A program made the position numbers and the translations under genes. A stretch of DNA of 49,253 nucleotides from Thermoplasmatales archaeon UBA509 (GTDB lineage: Archaea; Thermoplasmatota; Thermoplasmata; Thermoplasmatales; Thermoplasmataceae), in NCBI GenBank assembly GCA_002498845.1, contig DAJC01000034.1:1-49253 (forward strand). Direction: 5' to 3'. Under the pieces are notes generated by a model that saw only the letters and a list, made by a program, of their open reading frames with translations, made no database searches and was not told the origin of the DNA. Shown piece by piece: positions 27,176 through 35,850 of the stretch (the stretch's first letter is position 1; every line of letters starts with the position of its first letter).

Positions 27176-28140
27176 TTTGGCGTCGCTACCTGCGATATAA
27201 CCCGGTCAATAACCCGGTTGACTGTGCTCATGGCATCTCCTCCATTTTCTAGCAGTGCTTCAGGCCGGAGCATTATCCTGTGGTTCAGAAGTTCGTGTGC
27301 CAGAAATCTGACGTCCTCGGGAATTACGTATTCCCGTCCGTTGAGCATTGCGTTTGCCTTTGCCGCCATAAGATACTTTGCAGTAGTCCTGGGGCTCGCG
27401 CCGACAAGTATAAGATCATTGGTTCTCGTTGTGCGGATAATGTCCACAATATATGTTATGATCTCATCGCTTGCATATATCTTTGAAACCTCTTTCCTGA
27501 GGGACAGGATCCTGTTGGAATCAATATCGTTCTGCACTTCCTCTTCCGGCAGGGAGAGTGATTTGAGTATGCCCATTTCCTCTTCCCTGGAGGGGTATGT
27601 CAGGATGTACCTGAAGAGAAACCTGTCCATCAGAGCTTCTGCCAGTGGGAATGTCCCCTCCTGCTCTATTGGATTCTGCGTGGCTATGACCAGGAACGGT
27701 TCCGGTAGATTGTAATCTTCACCCCCAACTGAGACCTTCTTTTCTTCCATTCCTTCCAGAAGGGCGGACTGCACCTTGGCCGGAGTCCTGTTAATTTCAT
27801 CTGCAAGGAGCACGTTTGCAAATATGGGCCCCCTTCTGAACTCTATCTTCTTGGCTTCAAGGTTGAAGACCATGGTTCCAGTCACATCTGATGGAAGCAT
27901 ATCGGGCGTGAACTGGATCCTCTTGAAATCCATGCACAGGTTTCTGGAGAACTCGCTGGCAAGCATTGTCTTGGCCAGTCCTGGGACCCCCTCCAGAAGC
28001 ACATGATTGTTGCTCAGGAGGGCAATGAACATGAACCGGACTATCTTCTCTGACCCTATTACACGTTTACCAATGGCAGTTTCTATTCTCCTTACTGTGT
28101 TCCTCAACTCCCCAACATCTACAAATTCAGTTTCAGTCAT
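27172..28140 (-). CDS. MoxR-family AAA+ ATPase
   Basis: A 322-residue AAA+ ATPase of the MoxR group. Walker A GVPGLAKT is at 51-58, Walker B VLLADEINRT follows, then the family's conserved VIATQNPIEQEGTFPLAEA and the C-terminal lid (VGASPRTTAKYLMAAKA). Such ATPases act as chaperones for maturation of partner complexes, often with vWA proteins. It overlaps both neighbours by four bases (ATGA type), so its production is coupled to the DUF58 protein. Confidence 0.94.
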   Translation of the reverse strand: MTETEFVDVGELRNTVRRIETAIGKRVIGSEKIVRFMFIALLSNNHVLLEGVPGLAKTMLASEFSRNLCMDFKRIQFTPDMLPSDVTGTMVFNLEAKKIEFRRGPIFANVLLADEINRTPAKVQSALLEGMEEKKVSVGGEDYNLPEPFLVIATQNPIEQEGTFPLAEALMDRFLFRYILTYPSREEEMGILKSLSLPEEEVQNDIDSNRILSLRKEVSKIYASDEIITYIVDIIRTTRTNDLILVGASPRTTAKYLMAAKANAMLNGREYVIPEDVRFLAHELLNHRIMLRPEALLENGGDAMSTVNRVIDRVISQVATPK

Positions 28141-28658
28141 AATATACCTTCATCCTCCTGCTCAAATTCCACTATCTGATTCTTGGCTTTCCTGAGCCTG
28201 TTGTACAGGTTCAAAATCTCGTTGAATGTTTCCTTTCTCCCATCATTACCGCGCTGTTTCTTCTTTTTCCTGGTGGAATGCGACATGGCCTCGTACTTAT
28301 TGAAGCGCTTCAACAGCACCCTGAAATATTCATCGTATTCCCTGAGGTGATGGAATTCCTTTTCCATGGGGTCTAAAAAATGGTGGAAATCGTCTGCAAT
28401 GACCTTTTCAGATTCCACTGTAAAAAAGTCCCTCGGAATGATGAATTTTTCCTTTTTCTGTTCCAGGGTGGGCGGGCCGTCGATCCTTGTGCTTCTCCTC
28501 TTAACCTTTACCACTGCAGATGTGAGAAAAATGAGAACTACCGGTATTATGAAAGTCAGCAGAAAGAAAGGATTGTGCTCAACACTGTTGACGAAGCTCG
28601 TTAACAGCTGCGGTCCGATTGCGCTCAACCCTGAAGATGTCTGGCCTATCCCTGTCAT
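28137..28658 (-). CDS. Single-pass membrane protein of the MoxR operon
   Basis: A 173-residue protein with one hydrophobic helix (about 30-50), then a long charged helical cytoplasmic region with a basic stretch SHSTRKKKKQRGN. I recognise no firm family; in bacterial MoxR/DUF58 operons this place is often taken by a DUF4129-like membrane protein. Starts four bases after the stop of the 199-residue gene and overlaps moxR by four bases. Confidence 0.6.
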   Translation of the reverse strand: MTGIGQTSSGLSAIGPQLLTSFVNSVEHNPFFLLTFIIPVVLIFLTSAVVKVKRRSTRIDGPPTLEQKKEKFIIPRDFFTVESEKVIADDFHHFLDPMEKEFHHLREYDEYFRVLLKRFNKYEAMSHSTRKKKKQRGNDGRKETFNEILNLYNRLRKAKNQIVEFEQEDEGIL

Positions 28659-28662
28659 AGAT

Positions 28663-29262
28663 TTATACCCTTACGTCACTGTCCGAAAAATAGAGCTTCA
28701 TGATATCCATGTAATTGTAAATCTCTGAAAAGCGGTTCATGAGATCATCGCCATCAAAACTTACTTCCTGCGCAAAACGTGCCGGTTCGTAGAAATTGAG
28801 ATAGAATGTCAGAAGCTTCCTGAGTGCCTGAGCTCGATTCTTTGAATCATCCTCAGTGGTCACCACGTCATCAAATGCTTCCATAATGGTGAAGCTGTCC
28901 ACATAGCCGTTCTCTGGAACCTTTATATTCATTGAGGAAAGTTCGTTTATGAAGAAATGCCTGCTGCCCTCTGAATCTGATAGCCTGGCGCCAAAATATC
29001 TTGAATAATCCTTCTTGGCAGCCTGGAAGGTGAGCTTTGCAGCACCTATGAGGTCGTTTTCTCCAATGAGCTTCCGTGCCTCCAGAGCAGGGGGGATGTC
29101 ACCAACGGTCTTGACTTCCACCACAGTTTCCACGTTTTCCATTGTGGGACCCTTGAACCGTGATTTCTGTTTCTTTAATTTTTTCCCGCCATCCTTGACA
29201 ACTTTTTTCGTTTCTACCGGGCCCTTTACCACCTTTCTTGGTTCCTTTGAAAATAAAGACAT
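28663..29262 (-). CDS. Soluble protein of unknown function in the MoxR operon
   Basis: A 199-residue cytoplasmic protein. The first 40 residues are highly basic (KKVVKDGGKKLKKQKSRFKG); the rest looks helical and acidic. A segment LIGENDLIGAAKLTFQAAKK resembles a TPR-like helix pair. No known family recognised. It follows the large surface protein gene by four bases and may link the cytoplasmic side of the complex to it; that is speculation from gene order. Confidence 0.55.
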   Translation of the reverse strand: MSLFSKEPRKVVKGPVETKKVVKDGGKKLKKQKSRFKGPTMENVETVVEVKTVGDIPPALEARKLIGENDLIGAAKLTFQAAKKDYSRYFGARLSDSEGSRHFFINELSSMNIKVPENGYVDSFTIMEAFDDVVTTEDDSKNRAQALRKLLTFYLNFYEPARFAQEVSFDGDDLMNRFSEIYNYMDIMKLYFSDSDVRV

Positions 29263-29266
29263 GTCA

Positions 29267-32101
29267 TCACGCTCCTTTCAGTTCTGTTGAATAGTATCCA
29301 ACCCACACATTTGCGTATTGAGAAATGGTTTTGTCATCACTGAACGTGTAGTGAGAGAAATCGATATATAATGTGCTGTTCCCTGTTTTTGAAATGGCGA
29401 AATAATTCGTAATGTTTATTGTACTGCCAGAAACCTGAAGGTTTGTGATGGGCGTCCCGTCTATGGATACGTTCACGGTTGAAGTTGTAGTTGCATTTTC
29501 CGTGATGTTTGTTACCAGTACTTTGGATGCCTGGTTCCAGGAATAATTTGCATAGAAGTTTTCACTTCCACTATTATATGTCCATTTTGTTGTGTTGAGT
29601 TCAATGGATCCTCCAGATACCTTGAAAGATTCTGTCCAGTTGTAAACAGTGCTGTTCAAGCTGAAAGAGGATTTATTCACATTCTGATTAGATATGTATG
29701 CCGCGAAACTGAAGTAAGCTGAATAAAGTGGGATGATTGTTTTCCCGGTTCCACCGGATAGTGATGAGGAATTAACCTGTGAGGTTGTGTTTGAAATCAC
29801 ATATTTCCAGCCAACTGGTGATTCCCATGTGATTTCCAGAACATATGGCTTCAGTATGGTGGTGTTTTCTATTGAGGACTGAAGGGTGATGTTCCAGTAT
29901 TCTGGAACGTATGATCTGTCAATGTAAGACACATTATATTTTCCGGCGGGAAGATAGAATGTTGCAACGCTGTAATTCTGTCCCGTGGTGTTGGAGCTGT
30001 ACGGAGACCTGGGGTATATGGGTAGAGCGTAGTTCCCGACTTTCATATATGCAAGTGGAACACCATCACCATTATAGTTCAGGGGGTTCGTGAGGTTAAA
30101 CTTCATCTGGATCAGCGTCAGGTTTGTCATGTTGAATGTTGCAGACCCATTGGTCGTATTGATCAGTCTGGACTGTCCCCTGAACTGTATCATTTCAGGC
30201 AGAAACACATACTTCCCTGAGAACAACAGATGGACAGTTATGTTTCCACTGGCATCTGTTGTTCCCTTTGTAAGGAAATACGCACCATTTGCCTGGGCAA
30301 ATACCTCAACAGGTACATTTGAAAGCACGTTGCCGGTGCTGTTCACAATGTGAAGAGTGAAATTTACCGGAGCATCAGAATAGCTTGCAGCTTGAGATGG
30401 CGAACTGGCATTGATTGCAGAAGTCACGTTTGCAGAACTGATTCCCGGCAGTCCAGTCCCATCAGATGTTGACCAGTATCCGAATCCCGGACCAATGTCA
30501 GCAGGTGTGAGATTCACCTTGGGAATGGTGGTGTTACCTGTAAGGTTGATCTCCACTGTCCTGTTCAAATAACCTGGTTTGGAGAAGTGGACATAATAAG
30601 TTCCACCAAGAAGTTTGCCGGAGAAATTCCCCGTTGAATTGCTAGAGAGATTGATCACGGGGGAAGATCCGGAGGAAACCCCTATTCCTATGCTGACTCC
30701 GGATACTCCATTTCCTGATAGTGGGTTTCCAACTGAACCGTTGACACTGAATATTCCGGATGAAGCGTTCACCTGGAATGTGCCTCCCTGATTCTGTGTT
30801 GAACTCATGTTGAAGGCGGGGAACCTGGAGGATTCTATCACAAGACGATAACTTCCGGTATAGCTGAAGTTAACCGAGAAATATCCTTCAGCATTGGTAC
30901 TGAATTCATAATACGAATAGGTACCGTTAACTGAAGTGTAAGCGGTGAAATTAACATCAGCCAGTTTCTGTCCTGTCTGGTTGGATTGCATGTAGCCGTC
31001 CATAATCTGTGCCGGCTGTGGGTATAGCAGATTATAGGTGTAATTAACCTTTGAAAGGTTATCTCCCATCGAAACAGGCGAATAAGGTATGTTGGAGCTC
31101 TGTGAGGGCATTGTGGCATAAAACGGATTCTTGGATTCCATTGTCTGGTTATACATGGTATTATTTGTTGCAGTTACACCTGCGCCAGTGGTCACGTACT
31201 GGTATCCGGAAAACTGCAGCTTGTTGTAGCCATATGTAGCAGGAATTGAATAATATCCATCCTGTCCTGTTTTCACGGATGCTGAAAGTGTGCTTGAATA
31301 CACGGTTGCATTGACTATTCCATAACCTAGGTCATTGCGCACGTAGCCAGTTATTTTGTATATGGCAGTTGTAAGAGGATGCAGGAGTATTGACTCATTC
31401 TTTATTGATGCGCCGCTTACTGTTATGGAACCTGGAACTGTCACATTGGAAAAGCCTTTTTTAATGGCACTGAGACTGTATGTTCCGTTGACAATATACT
31501 GGTTGAAAAACCCTGACGAAGCCGTAGTGAAGGAATACTGGCCGTAATATCCCTTCATGTTGACCACTACTCCCCCAACAGTACCGTTTGTGGACGTGGT
31601 ATTGCCGGATACCTCATATTTCTGTGACTGGGGCAGCGTAACGTTGACCCAGTATGACCCTGAGGAGGGTACGAATACATCAACATATGTTGCCCTGTAC
31701 TGGAATGCCTTGAATGCGAATATCCCACTTCCAGACTTCATGACCTCTATGCTGTAAAATCCACTTGAATTTGTTTGAGCAGAAACTATGACCTCCATCA
31801 CAGCCACATATATTTTCTGGTCAGCAAGAGGTGTTTTTCCCGTTGATGTGCTTCCATACGCATAACCAACCATGTCAACAGTAGCATTTCCGGTTGGACT
31901 GAAGGTCGTAACATTCTGGCCAAGTTTGGGGGAATTGAAGGTCTGGCGGTTGAAGATAATTTCAGGAGGGGGTTTCACATTTTTAGGGGGATGAAGGATC
32001 AGTGTAGCAGGTTGAGATGGATAATCAACATTGAAGAATACGAATACGCTTGAGATTAGGAGTATCCCTACCAGCAACAGAGCAATTGATTTTGTCTGCA
32101 A
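29267..32101 (-). CDS. Large surface protein with repeated carboxypeptidase-regulatory-like domains
   Basis: A 944-residue exported protein, first gene of the operon. Residues 4-23 form a hydrophobic signal/anchor helix; the rest is Ser/Thr/Asn/Gly-rich beta structure outside the cell with dozens of NxS/T sequons. At least four to five segments look like carboxypeptidase-regulatory/CNA-B-like domains, each with a GY.R/G..V pattern and TD.SGNF.V-type strand. No C-terminal helix is seen, so it is N-anchored or released. The start is TTG at 32101; no ATG is available nearby. A TATA-like AAAATATA at 32121-32128 is about 23 bases upstream. Confidence 0.8.
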   Translation of the reverse strand: MQTKSIALLLVGILLISSVFVFFNVDYPSQPATLILHPPKNVKPPPEIIFNRQTFNSPKLGQNVTTFSPTGNATVDMVGYAYGSTSTGKTPLADQKIYVAVMEVIVSAQTNSSGFYSIEVMKSGSGIFAFKAFQYRATYVDVFVPSSGSYWVNVTLPQSQKYEVSGNTTSTNGTVGGVVVNMKGYYGQYSFTTASSGFFNQYIVNGTYSLSAIKKGFSNVTVPGSITVSGASIKNESILLHPLTTAIYKITGYVRNDLGYGIVNATVYSSTLSASVKTGQDGYYSIPATYGYNKLQFSGYQYVTTGAGVTATNNTMYNQTMESKNPFYATMPSQSSNIPYSPVSMGDNLSKVNYTYNLLYPQPAQIMDGYMQSNQTGQKLADVNFTAYTSVNGTYSYYEFSTNAEGYFSVNFSYTGSYRLVIESSRFPAFNMSSTQNQGGTFQVNASSGIFSVNGSVGNPLSGNGVSGVSIGIGVSSGSSPVINLSSNSTGNFSGKLLGGTYYVHFSKPGYLNRTVEINLTGNTTIPKVNLTPADIGPGFGYWSTSDGTGLPGISSANVTSAINASSPSQAASYSDAPVNFTLHIVNSTGNVLSNVPVEVFAQANGAYFLTKGTTDASGNITVHLLFSGKYVFLPEMIQFRGQSRLINTTNGSATFNMTNLTLIQMKFNLTNPLNYNGDGVPLAYMKVGNYALPIYPRSPYSSNTTGQNYSVATFYLPAGKYNVSYIDRSYVPEYWNITLQSSIENTTILKPYVLEITWESPVGWKYVISNTTSQVNSSSLSGGTGKTIIPLYSAYFSFAAYISNQNVNKSSFSLNSTVYNWTESFKVSGGSIELNTTKWTYNSGSENFYANYSWNQASKVLVTNITENATTTSTVNVSIDGTPITNLQVSGSTINITNYFAISKTGNSTLYIDFSHYTFSDDKTISQYANVWVGYYSTELKGA

Positions 32102-32120
32102 TAATGAACTAGCTATAGGA

Positions 32121-32128
32121 TATATTTT
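32121..32128 (-). promoter_or_regulatory. TATA box of the surface-protein/MoxR operon
   Basis: Reads AAAATATA on the minus strand, about 23 bases before the TTG start of the 944-residue gene. Spacing between all following genes is -4 to +4 bases, so this looks like the only promoter for six genes. Confidence 0.45.
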
Positions 32129-32214
32129 AATGTTTGCTATAATGTATGTAACAATTTCACCATTTTATACGGATACTGTGGAAAATAAGTATATACAAAT
32201 AAATTAATTTGAGG

Positions 32215-33786
32215 TCAGTTCCTGACCTTCACTGCAACACCCTTCTTCAGTGAAACCATTCCAATCCCCGGCATCTTGGCAACGCCAACACCCATTACCT
32301 TTCCAGAGTGGGCAAGCACAACCTCGTCTTCCTGCCTTATGTCTTCAGTTGCCGATACGACTCCCACCGCGTAAACACTTGCGGTGGGCTTGAAATCGTC
32401 AATTTCCACCACGAATTTATTGTGATCAAGGAAGATTGAACCGGAAGCCTTGTTTATGGTGAATTTCCCCAGGGCTGGGTTGTAAACAAGAAATGGTTTT
32501 CCATCCATTGTGAGCATTTCACTGTTATAATTTCTCACAATTTTGCACTTTTCCACATATTCCCTGATCCAGTCCCCGAACTGGTAGCTAGCGATCTGCA
32601 CGTACGGCTCGATTTTACGTGGTTTTGGAGCAATAGAGCCCTGATCTCTCATGTACTGTGCAATCCCATCCCTCAGCCTCGTAATTGATGCGTCTCTATC
32701 ATCATTCCATTGAATGCTTACGGTGTCATCAGGAAGAACTTCCCCAATGAATTCCAGATCCTGCCCTACAAATGTGAATATTTTACTGTAGCTGTTCCTT
32801 GAAAAATAGTCGGAAAGGATTTTCTTTATCATGACACGCTCATCCTCATACCAGTCCCCTATTACCGGGATGTCATAGAACCTGGCGGGATATGTGGACT
32901 CAAGTTCCCTTGGAACCAGGCCCACCGGCGATGTAACAATCAATTCATGAAGTGCACTTCTGTAAGGTCCCAGTGCCTCAATGATCCTCTTATGTGACTT
33001 TGATTCCGAATATGGCTTTCTTGCAGAGCATGGAATGAGCAGAGCAATGTCCCTTCCCGGCGGCTTTGTATAGATATCAGAAATGTACTGCCTGTACCTG
33101 AAGATATCTGGCCTCCGAAGTGATTCCAGCGAGTTAGCCTTTATATATGGGGTTCTGCGTGGAAATGCTTCTTCACTTTCCTTCAGGTATGTGGAATCCA
33201 TTATCCTGATCATCTCAGAAGCCTTGGATGAGAACTGGAATTTCTCCACGACCTCCCGTAGCGTCCCATTCCTGATTGATAGAGACAGAAGTGAGAGGAT
33301 ATTCTGTGTGAATTGCAGATTTTCCTGAAAAGGATTTTCATGGGATTGGGTGTAGCCAAGTTCTGTAAACTTCATTCCTGCCAGGCTTTCCATTCTCAAC
33401 GTGGAATCATCAAAGAGTGATACCCCTGCGTATACCAATGCAGGGAGAAGGTAAGGATCTGATAATCCCTGCACATAGATGAGCTTTGAAAGCCCATATT
33501 CCTTTCTTATGGCATATATGGCCTCAAGAAGCTTCCTTGGCCTCTGGGCAAGCTGCAGGCCCTCTGGAAGCATCACAATATTGTCACCTACCGGAAAGAC
33601 ATTCAGGTCATGTTTGTAGGGATATACCGTCTCAAGTGGAATTCTGTCCCCACTGGAGAAGGCAAGTCCGTCCCCGGTGCGTTTGACGGAACCGCCTGGC
33701 CCTGATGTGAAAATAAAGGGATAGCGGATGCCGCCATCCATGGTACCCGTCCTGGCTATCCCAAAGAAAGCTTCGTCTATGAACAT
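32215..33786 (-). CDS. arcS: Archaeosine synthase ArcS
   Basis: Completes archaeosine at position 15 of tRNA by acting on preQ0-modified tRNA. The 523-residue protein has a TGT-like N-terminal domain, then the ArcS-specific motif PC-x3-KPY-x2-S-x2-H at 252-265 (PCSARKPYSESKSH), and a C-terminal PUA RNA-binding domain (last about 75 residues, VYAVGVVSA onward). The TGT catalytic aspartates are not expected to be active in this family. An A/T-rich box about 26 bases before the ATG supports a leaderless start. Divergent from csl4. Confidence 0.93.
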   Translation of the reverse strand: MFIDEAFFGIARTGTMDGGIRYPFIFTSGPGGSVKRTGDGLAFSSGDRIPLETVYPYKHDLNVFPVGDNIVMLPEGLQLAQRPRKLLEAIYAIRKEYGLSKLIYVQGLSDPYLLPALVYAGVSLFDDSTLRMESLAGMKFTELGYTQSHENPFQENLQFTQNILSLLSLSIRNGTLREVVEKFQFSSKASEMIRIMDSTYLKESEEAFPRRTPYIKANSLESLRRPDIFRYRQYISDIYTKPPGRDIALLIPCSARKPYSESKSHKRIIEALGPYRSALHELIVTSPVGLVPRELESTYPARFYDIPVIGDWYEDERVMIKKILSDYFSRNSYSKIFTFVGQDLEFIGEVLPDDTVSIQWNDDRDASITRLRDGIAQYMRDQGSIAPKPRKIEPYVQIASYQFGDWIREYVEKCKIVRNYNSEMLTMDGKPFLVYNPALGKFTINKASGSIFLDHNKFVVEIDDFKPTASVYAVGVVSATEDIRQEDEVVLAHSGKVMGVGVAKMPGIGMVSLKKGVAVKVRN

Positions 33787-33909
33787 TTATCCCTTATTTC
33801 AAAGCTCCTTTATTCAATTTCCCCTCATTCCACTGTGGAAAGGTTAATTAGTCTGCATTTACTCTTGCCATTGAATTCATTGGCACAATCTCTACATAAG
33901 CAGGTAAAG

Positions 33910-34494
33910 ATGGAACAGAACAGTGTTTCAAATGTCCATATGGTTGTTCCGGGCGACGTCATTGCGACTGCCGAGGAATATGTTCCTGGCAAGAATACGT
34001 CCGAAAGTGAGGGAAAAATAATCTCGCTTGCTTTTGGCAGTGTCAGGAAAGATGACAGGAACCTGACAGTCTCAGTGCAGCCACTGAAGAAGCGATCATC
34101 CATCAAGACTGGTGAAACAGTGTATGGACAGGTATACCGGATGGATCAGAGAAAGGCGTCCGTAAGGATAGGTGCTGCTCTTGATCCTGAAACTGGCCTT
34201 ATCCAGTTCAATGCGGATGGGTATGTCAACCTTCCACAGCAGTACGACAGGAATTCCATGCCGCCACTGAGGATTGGGGATATAATAAGAGCTAAGGTCA
34301 TGAGAACAGGTGATCGAGGTTTTGAGCTTTCAATAAATGGCCGGAATCTTGGAGTCCTGAAGACACTCTGCCTGAGATGCAGGCTTCCAATGGTGAAGAA
34401 AGATGGTGTTCTTTACTGTGAAAACTGCGAGAAGAGTGAGGTTAGAAAAGTAGCGGAAGATTACGGTGAAATAAATATAGTTGGGGATGCATGA
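33910..34494 (+). CDS. csl4: Exosome RNA-binding subunit Csl4
   Basis: Cap subunit of the archaeal RNA exosome. It has an N-terminal beta domain (VVPGDVIATAEEYVPG), a central S1 RNA-binding domain (about 60-140), and a C-terminal zinc ribbon CLRC...CENC. I chose ATG 33910 (194 residues); the longer frame from GTG 33835 would run across the likely promoter and adds no conserved sequence. The stop overlaps the next start by ATGA, so csl4, a 54-residue gene and the Sm-like gene form an operon. Confidence 0.92.
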   Translation: MEQNSVSNVHMVVPGDVIATAEEYVPGKNTSESEGKIISLAFGSVRKDDRNLTVSVQPLKKRSSIKTGETVYGQVYRMDQRKASVRIGAALDPETGLIQFNADGYVNLPQQYDRNSMPPLRIGDIIRAKVMRTGDRGFELSINGRNLGVLKTLCLRCRLPMVKKDGVLYCENCEKSEVRKVAEDYGEINIVGDA

Positions 34495-34655
34495 TGAAGA
34501 ATAATATTGTTGGGAATGTCAAGGACGTGGAGAAGCTGTCAAATGAGGTAAATTCCATGAGGAAGGAGCTTGATGACGTCAAGGAAGTTCTCAAGGGACT
34601 CATACAGGTGATCATGAGTCGTGAAGAAGGCCTGGACGAGGACGAATATAACTGA
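34491..34655 (+). CDS. 54-residue coiled-coil protein between csl4 and lsm
   Basis: Begins MMKNNIVGNVKDVEKLSNEV and continues with heptad-like spacing through MRKELDDVKEVLKGLIQVI, ending in an acidic tail. It is probably a short coiled coil. Its ATG overlaps the csl4 stop, and it ends nine bases before the Sm-like gene, so it is translated with two RNA-handling proteins. Function unknown; no homologue recognised. Confidence 0.6.
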   Translation: MMKNNIVGNVKDVEKLSNEVNSMRKELDDVKEVLKGLIQVIMSREEGLDEDEYN

Positions 34656-34664
34656 GGGTTAATT

Positions 34665-34880
34665 ATGATAATGCCTATGAAAATGCTTGAAGAGAATCTG
34701 AATAAACATGTTGCTCTGCTGCTGAAGGATAACAGGGTCCTGGAAGGAGTTCTTTCCGGATATGACGAATACATGAACATGGTGCTGGACGAGGTCCAGG
34801 AAAGCGACGAAGAAGTTACCCGTAAGCTGGGAACAGTCATTATACGGGGAAGCAATGTAGTGCGCATTGTTCCTAAGTGA
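34665..34880 (+). CDS. Sm-like archaeal protein (LSm/SmAP)
   Basis: A 71-residue Sm-fold protein expected to form a heptameric ring that binds U-rich RNA. The Sm1 motif (VALLLKDNRVLEGVLSGYDEYMNMVL) and Sm2 motif (IIRGSNVVRI) are clear. A GAGGGT Shine-Dalgarno site precedes the ATG. It is the third gene of the csl4 operon, linking RNA degradation and RNA binding. Confidence 0.95.
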   Translation: MIMPMKMLEENLNKHVALLLKDNRVLEGVLSGYDEYMNMVLDEVQESDEEVTRKLGTVIIRGSNVVRIVPK

Positions 34881-35051
34881 TCTTAAATACAGCGGAAAAC
34901 CTGAGCCGGTATGAGATTTTTCCAACACCCAACATTGTCCCTGTAAATATCAAAGATTCGAAGGAAAATCTGGCTTTCAGGCTGAATTTACAATTTCAGA
35001 TAGTTCATAAACTATATATTTTGAAAGATACTGATTATATCAGGTGACATT

Positions 35052-35753
35052 ATGCCTGAAGAAAACAGATTTCCATTGATAGGGGAGAAATTCCCCGAGA
35101 TGAGTATTGAAACGACGCATGGGAACATGAAACTTCCTGACGTTTTTAAGGGAAAGTGGTTCATGCTTTTCAGCCATCCGGGCGATTTCACACCCGTATG
35201 CACAACAGAATTCTATTCATTCGCTAGAAGATATGATGATTTCCAGAAACTTGGCACTGAGCTTATTGGATTGTCTGTGGACAGCACCATCAGCCATATT
35301 GAATGGGTCAACTGGATCTCTGCTAACCTCAAGATAGAAGTACCGTTCCCCATAATCGGCGATGCAATGGGAAGGGTTGCCAGCAGACTGGGAATGATTC
35401 AGGCTGAATCTTCTTCCTCAACTGTACGCGCAGTGTTCATCGTTGATCCAAACTCAACTGTGAGGCTTATTATGTATTACCCACTTGAAATAGGAAGGAA
35501 CGTTGATGAGCTTCTCAGGGCCATAAAAGCTCTGCAGATGGCGGATAAATACAAGGCAGCCGTTCCGGCCAACTGGCCCTATAACGAACTCATTGGAGAT
35601 AAGATACTCAACCCACCGCCCAAAAACACCAGGGACGTACCGGCCCGCATGAAGGAATTCAAGGGATACGCCTGGTGGTTGACATACAAAGACGCACCGG
35701 AAAGCGACGTTCAGGAGATAAAGAAAATTGTGAAACCGAAGACCGAAAAGTAA
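35052..35753 (+). CDS. Peroxiredoxin (Prx6/TSA archaeal type), one-Cys form
   Basis: Thiol peroxidase that reduces H2O2 and organic peroxides. 233 residues; peroxidatic C50 is in [13 protein letters not shown] and the Arg partner in [10 protein letters not shown]. In many archaeal relatives a resolving Cys follows WWF in the C-terminal region; here that place reads YAWWLTYKD, and C50 is the only Cys in the protein. A TATA box at 35010-35019 and AGGTGA before the ATG are visible. It is the last gene before the tRNA-His island. Confidence 0.92.
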   Translation: MPEENRFPLIGEKFPEMSIETTHGNMKLPDVFKGKWFMLFSHPGDFTPVCTTEFYSFARRYDDFQKLGTELIGLSVDSTISHIEWVNWISANLKIEVPFPIIGDAMGRVASRLGMIQAESSSSTVRAVFIVDPNSTVRLIMYYPLEIGRNVDELLRAIKALQMADKYKAAVPANWPYNELIGDKILNPPPKNTRDVPARMKEFKGYAWWLTYKDAPESDVQEIKKIVKPKTEK

Positions 35754-35779
35754 CCTTACTGCAGCAAAATGCTTCGGAA

Positions 35780-35793
35780 GGGCCGGGACCGGG
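35780..35793 (+). repeat. Left attachment-site copy (14 bases of tRNA-His 3' end)
   Basis: GGGCCGGGACCGGG is identical to 41664-41677 at the 3' end of the tRNA-His gene and in the same orientation. The match extends by GAAG on the left if one extra G is allowed. It lies just after the peroxiredoxin gene, with the integrase gene starting about 60 bases inside. Confidence 0.72.
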
Positions 35794-35815
35794 CACTAAC
35801 TGAAAGGTTCAGTGC
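35792..35815 (+). other. Stem-loop just inside the left attachment site
   Basis: GGCACT and AGTGCC form a six-base stem, continued inside by AAC/GTT with one bulged base. It may be a recombinase arm site or a terminator for the peroxiredoxin gene. Confidence 0.35.
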
Positions 35816-35850
35816 CTTACATTTTAATATGCAATTTGGTTATCTTGGTC

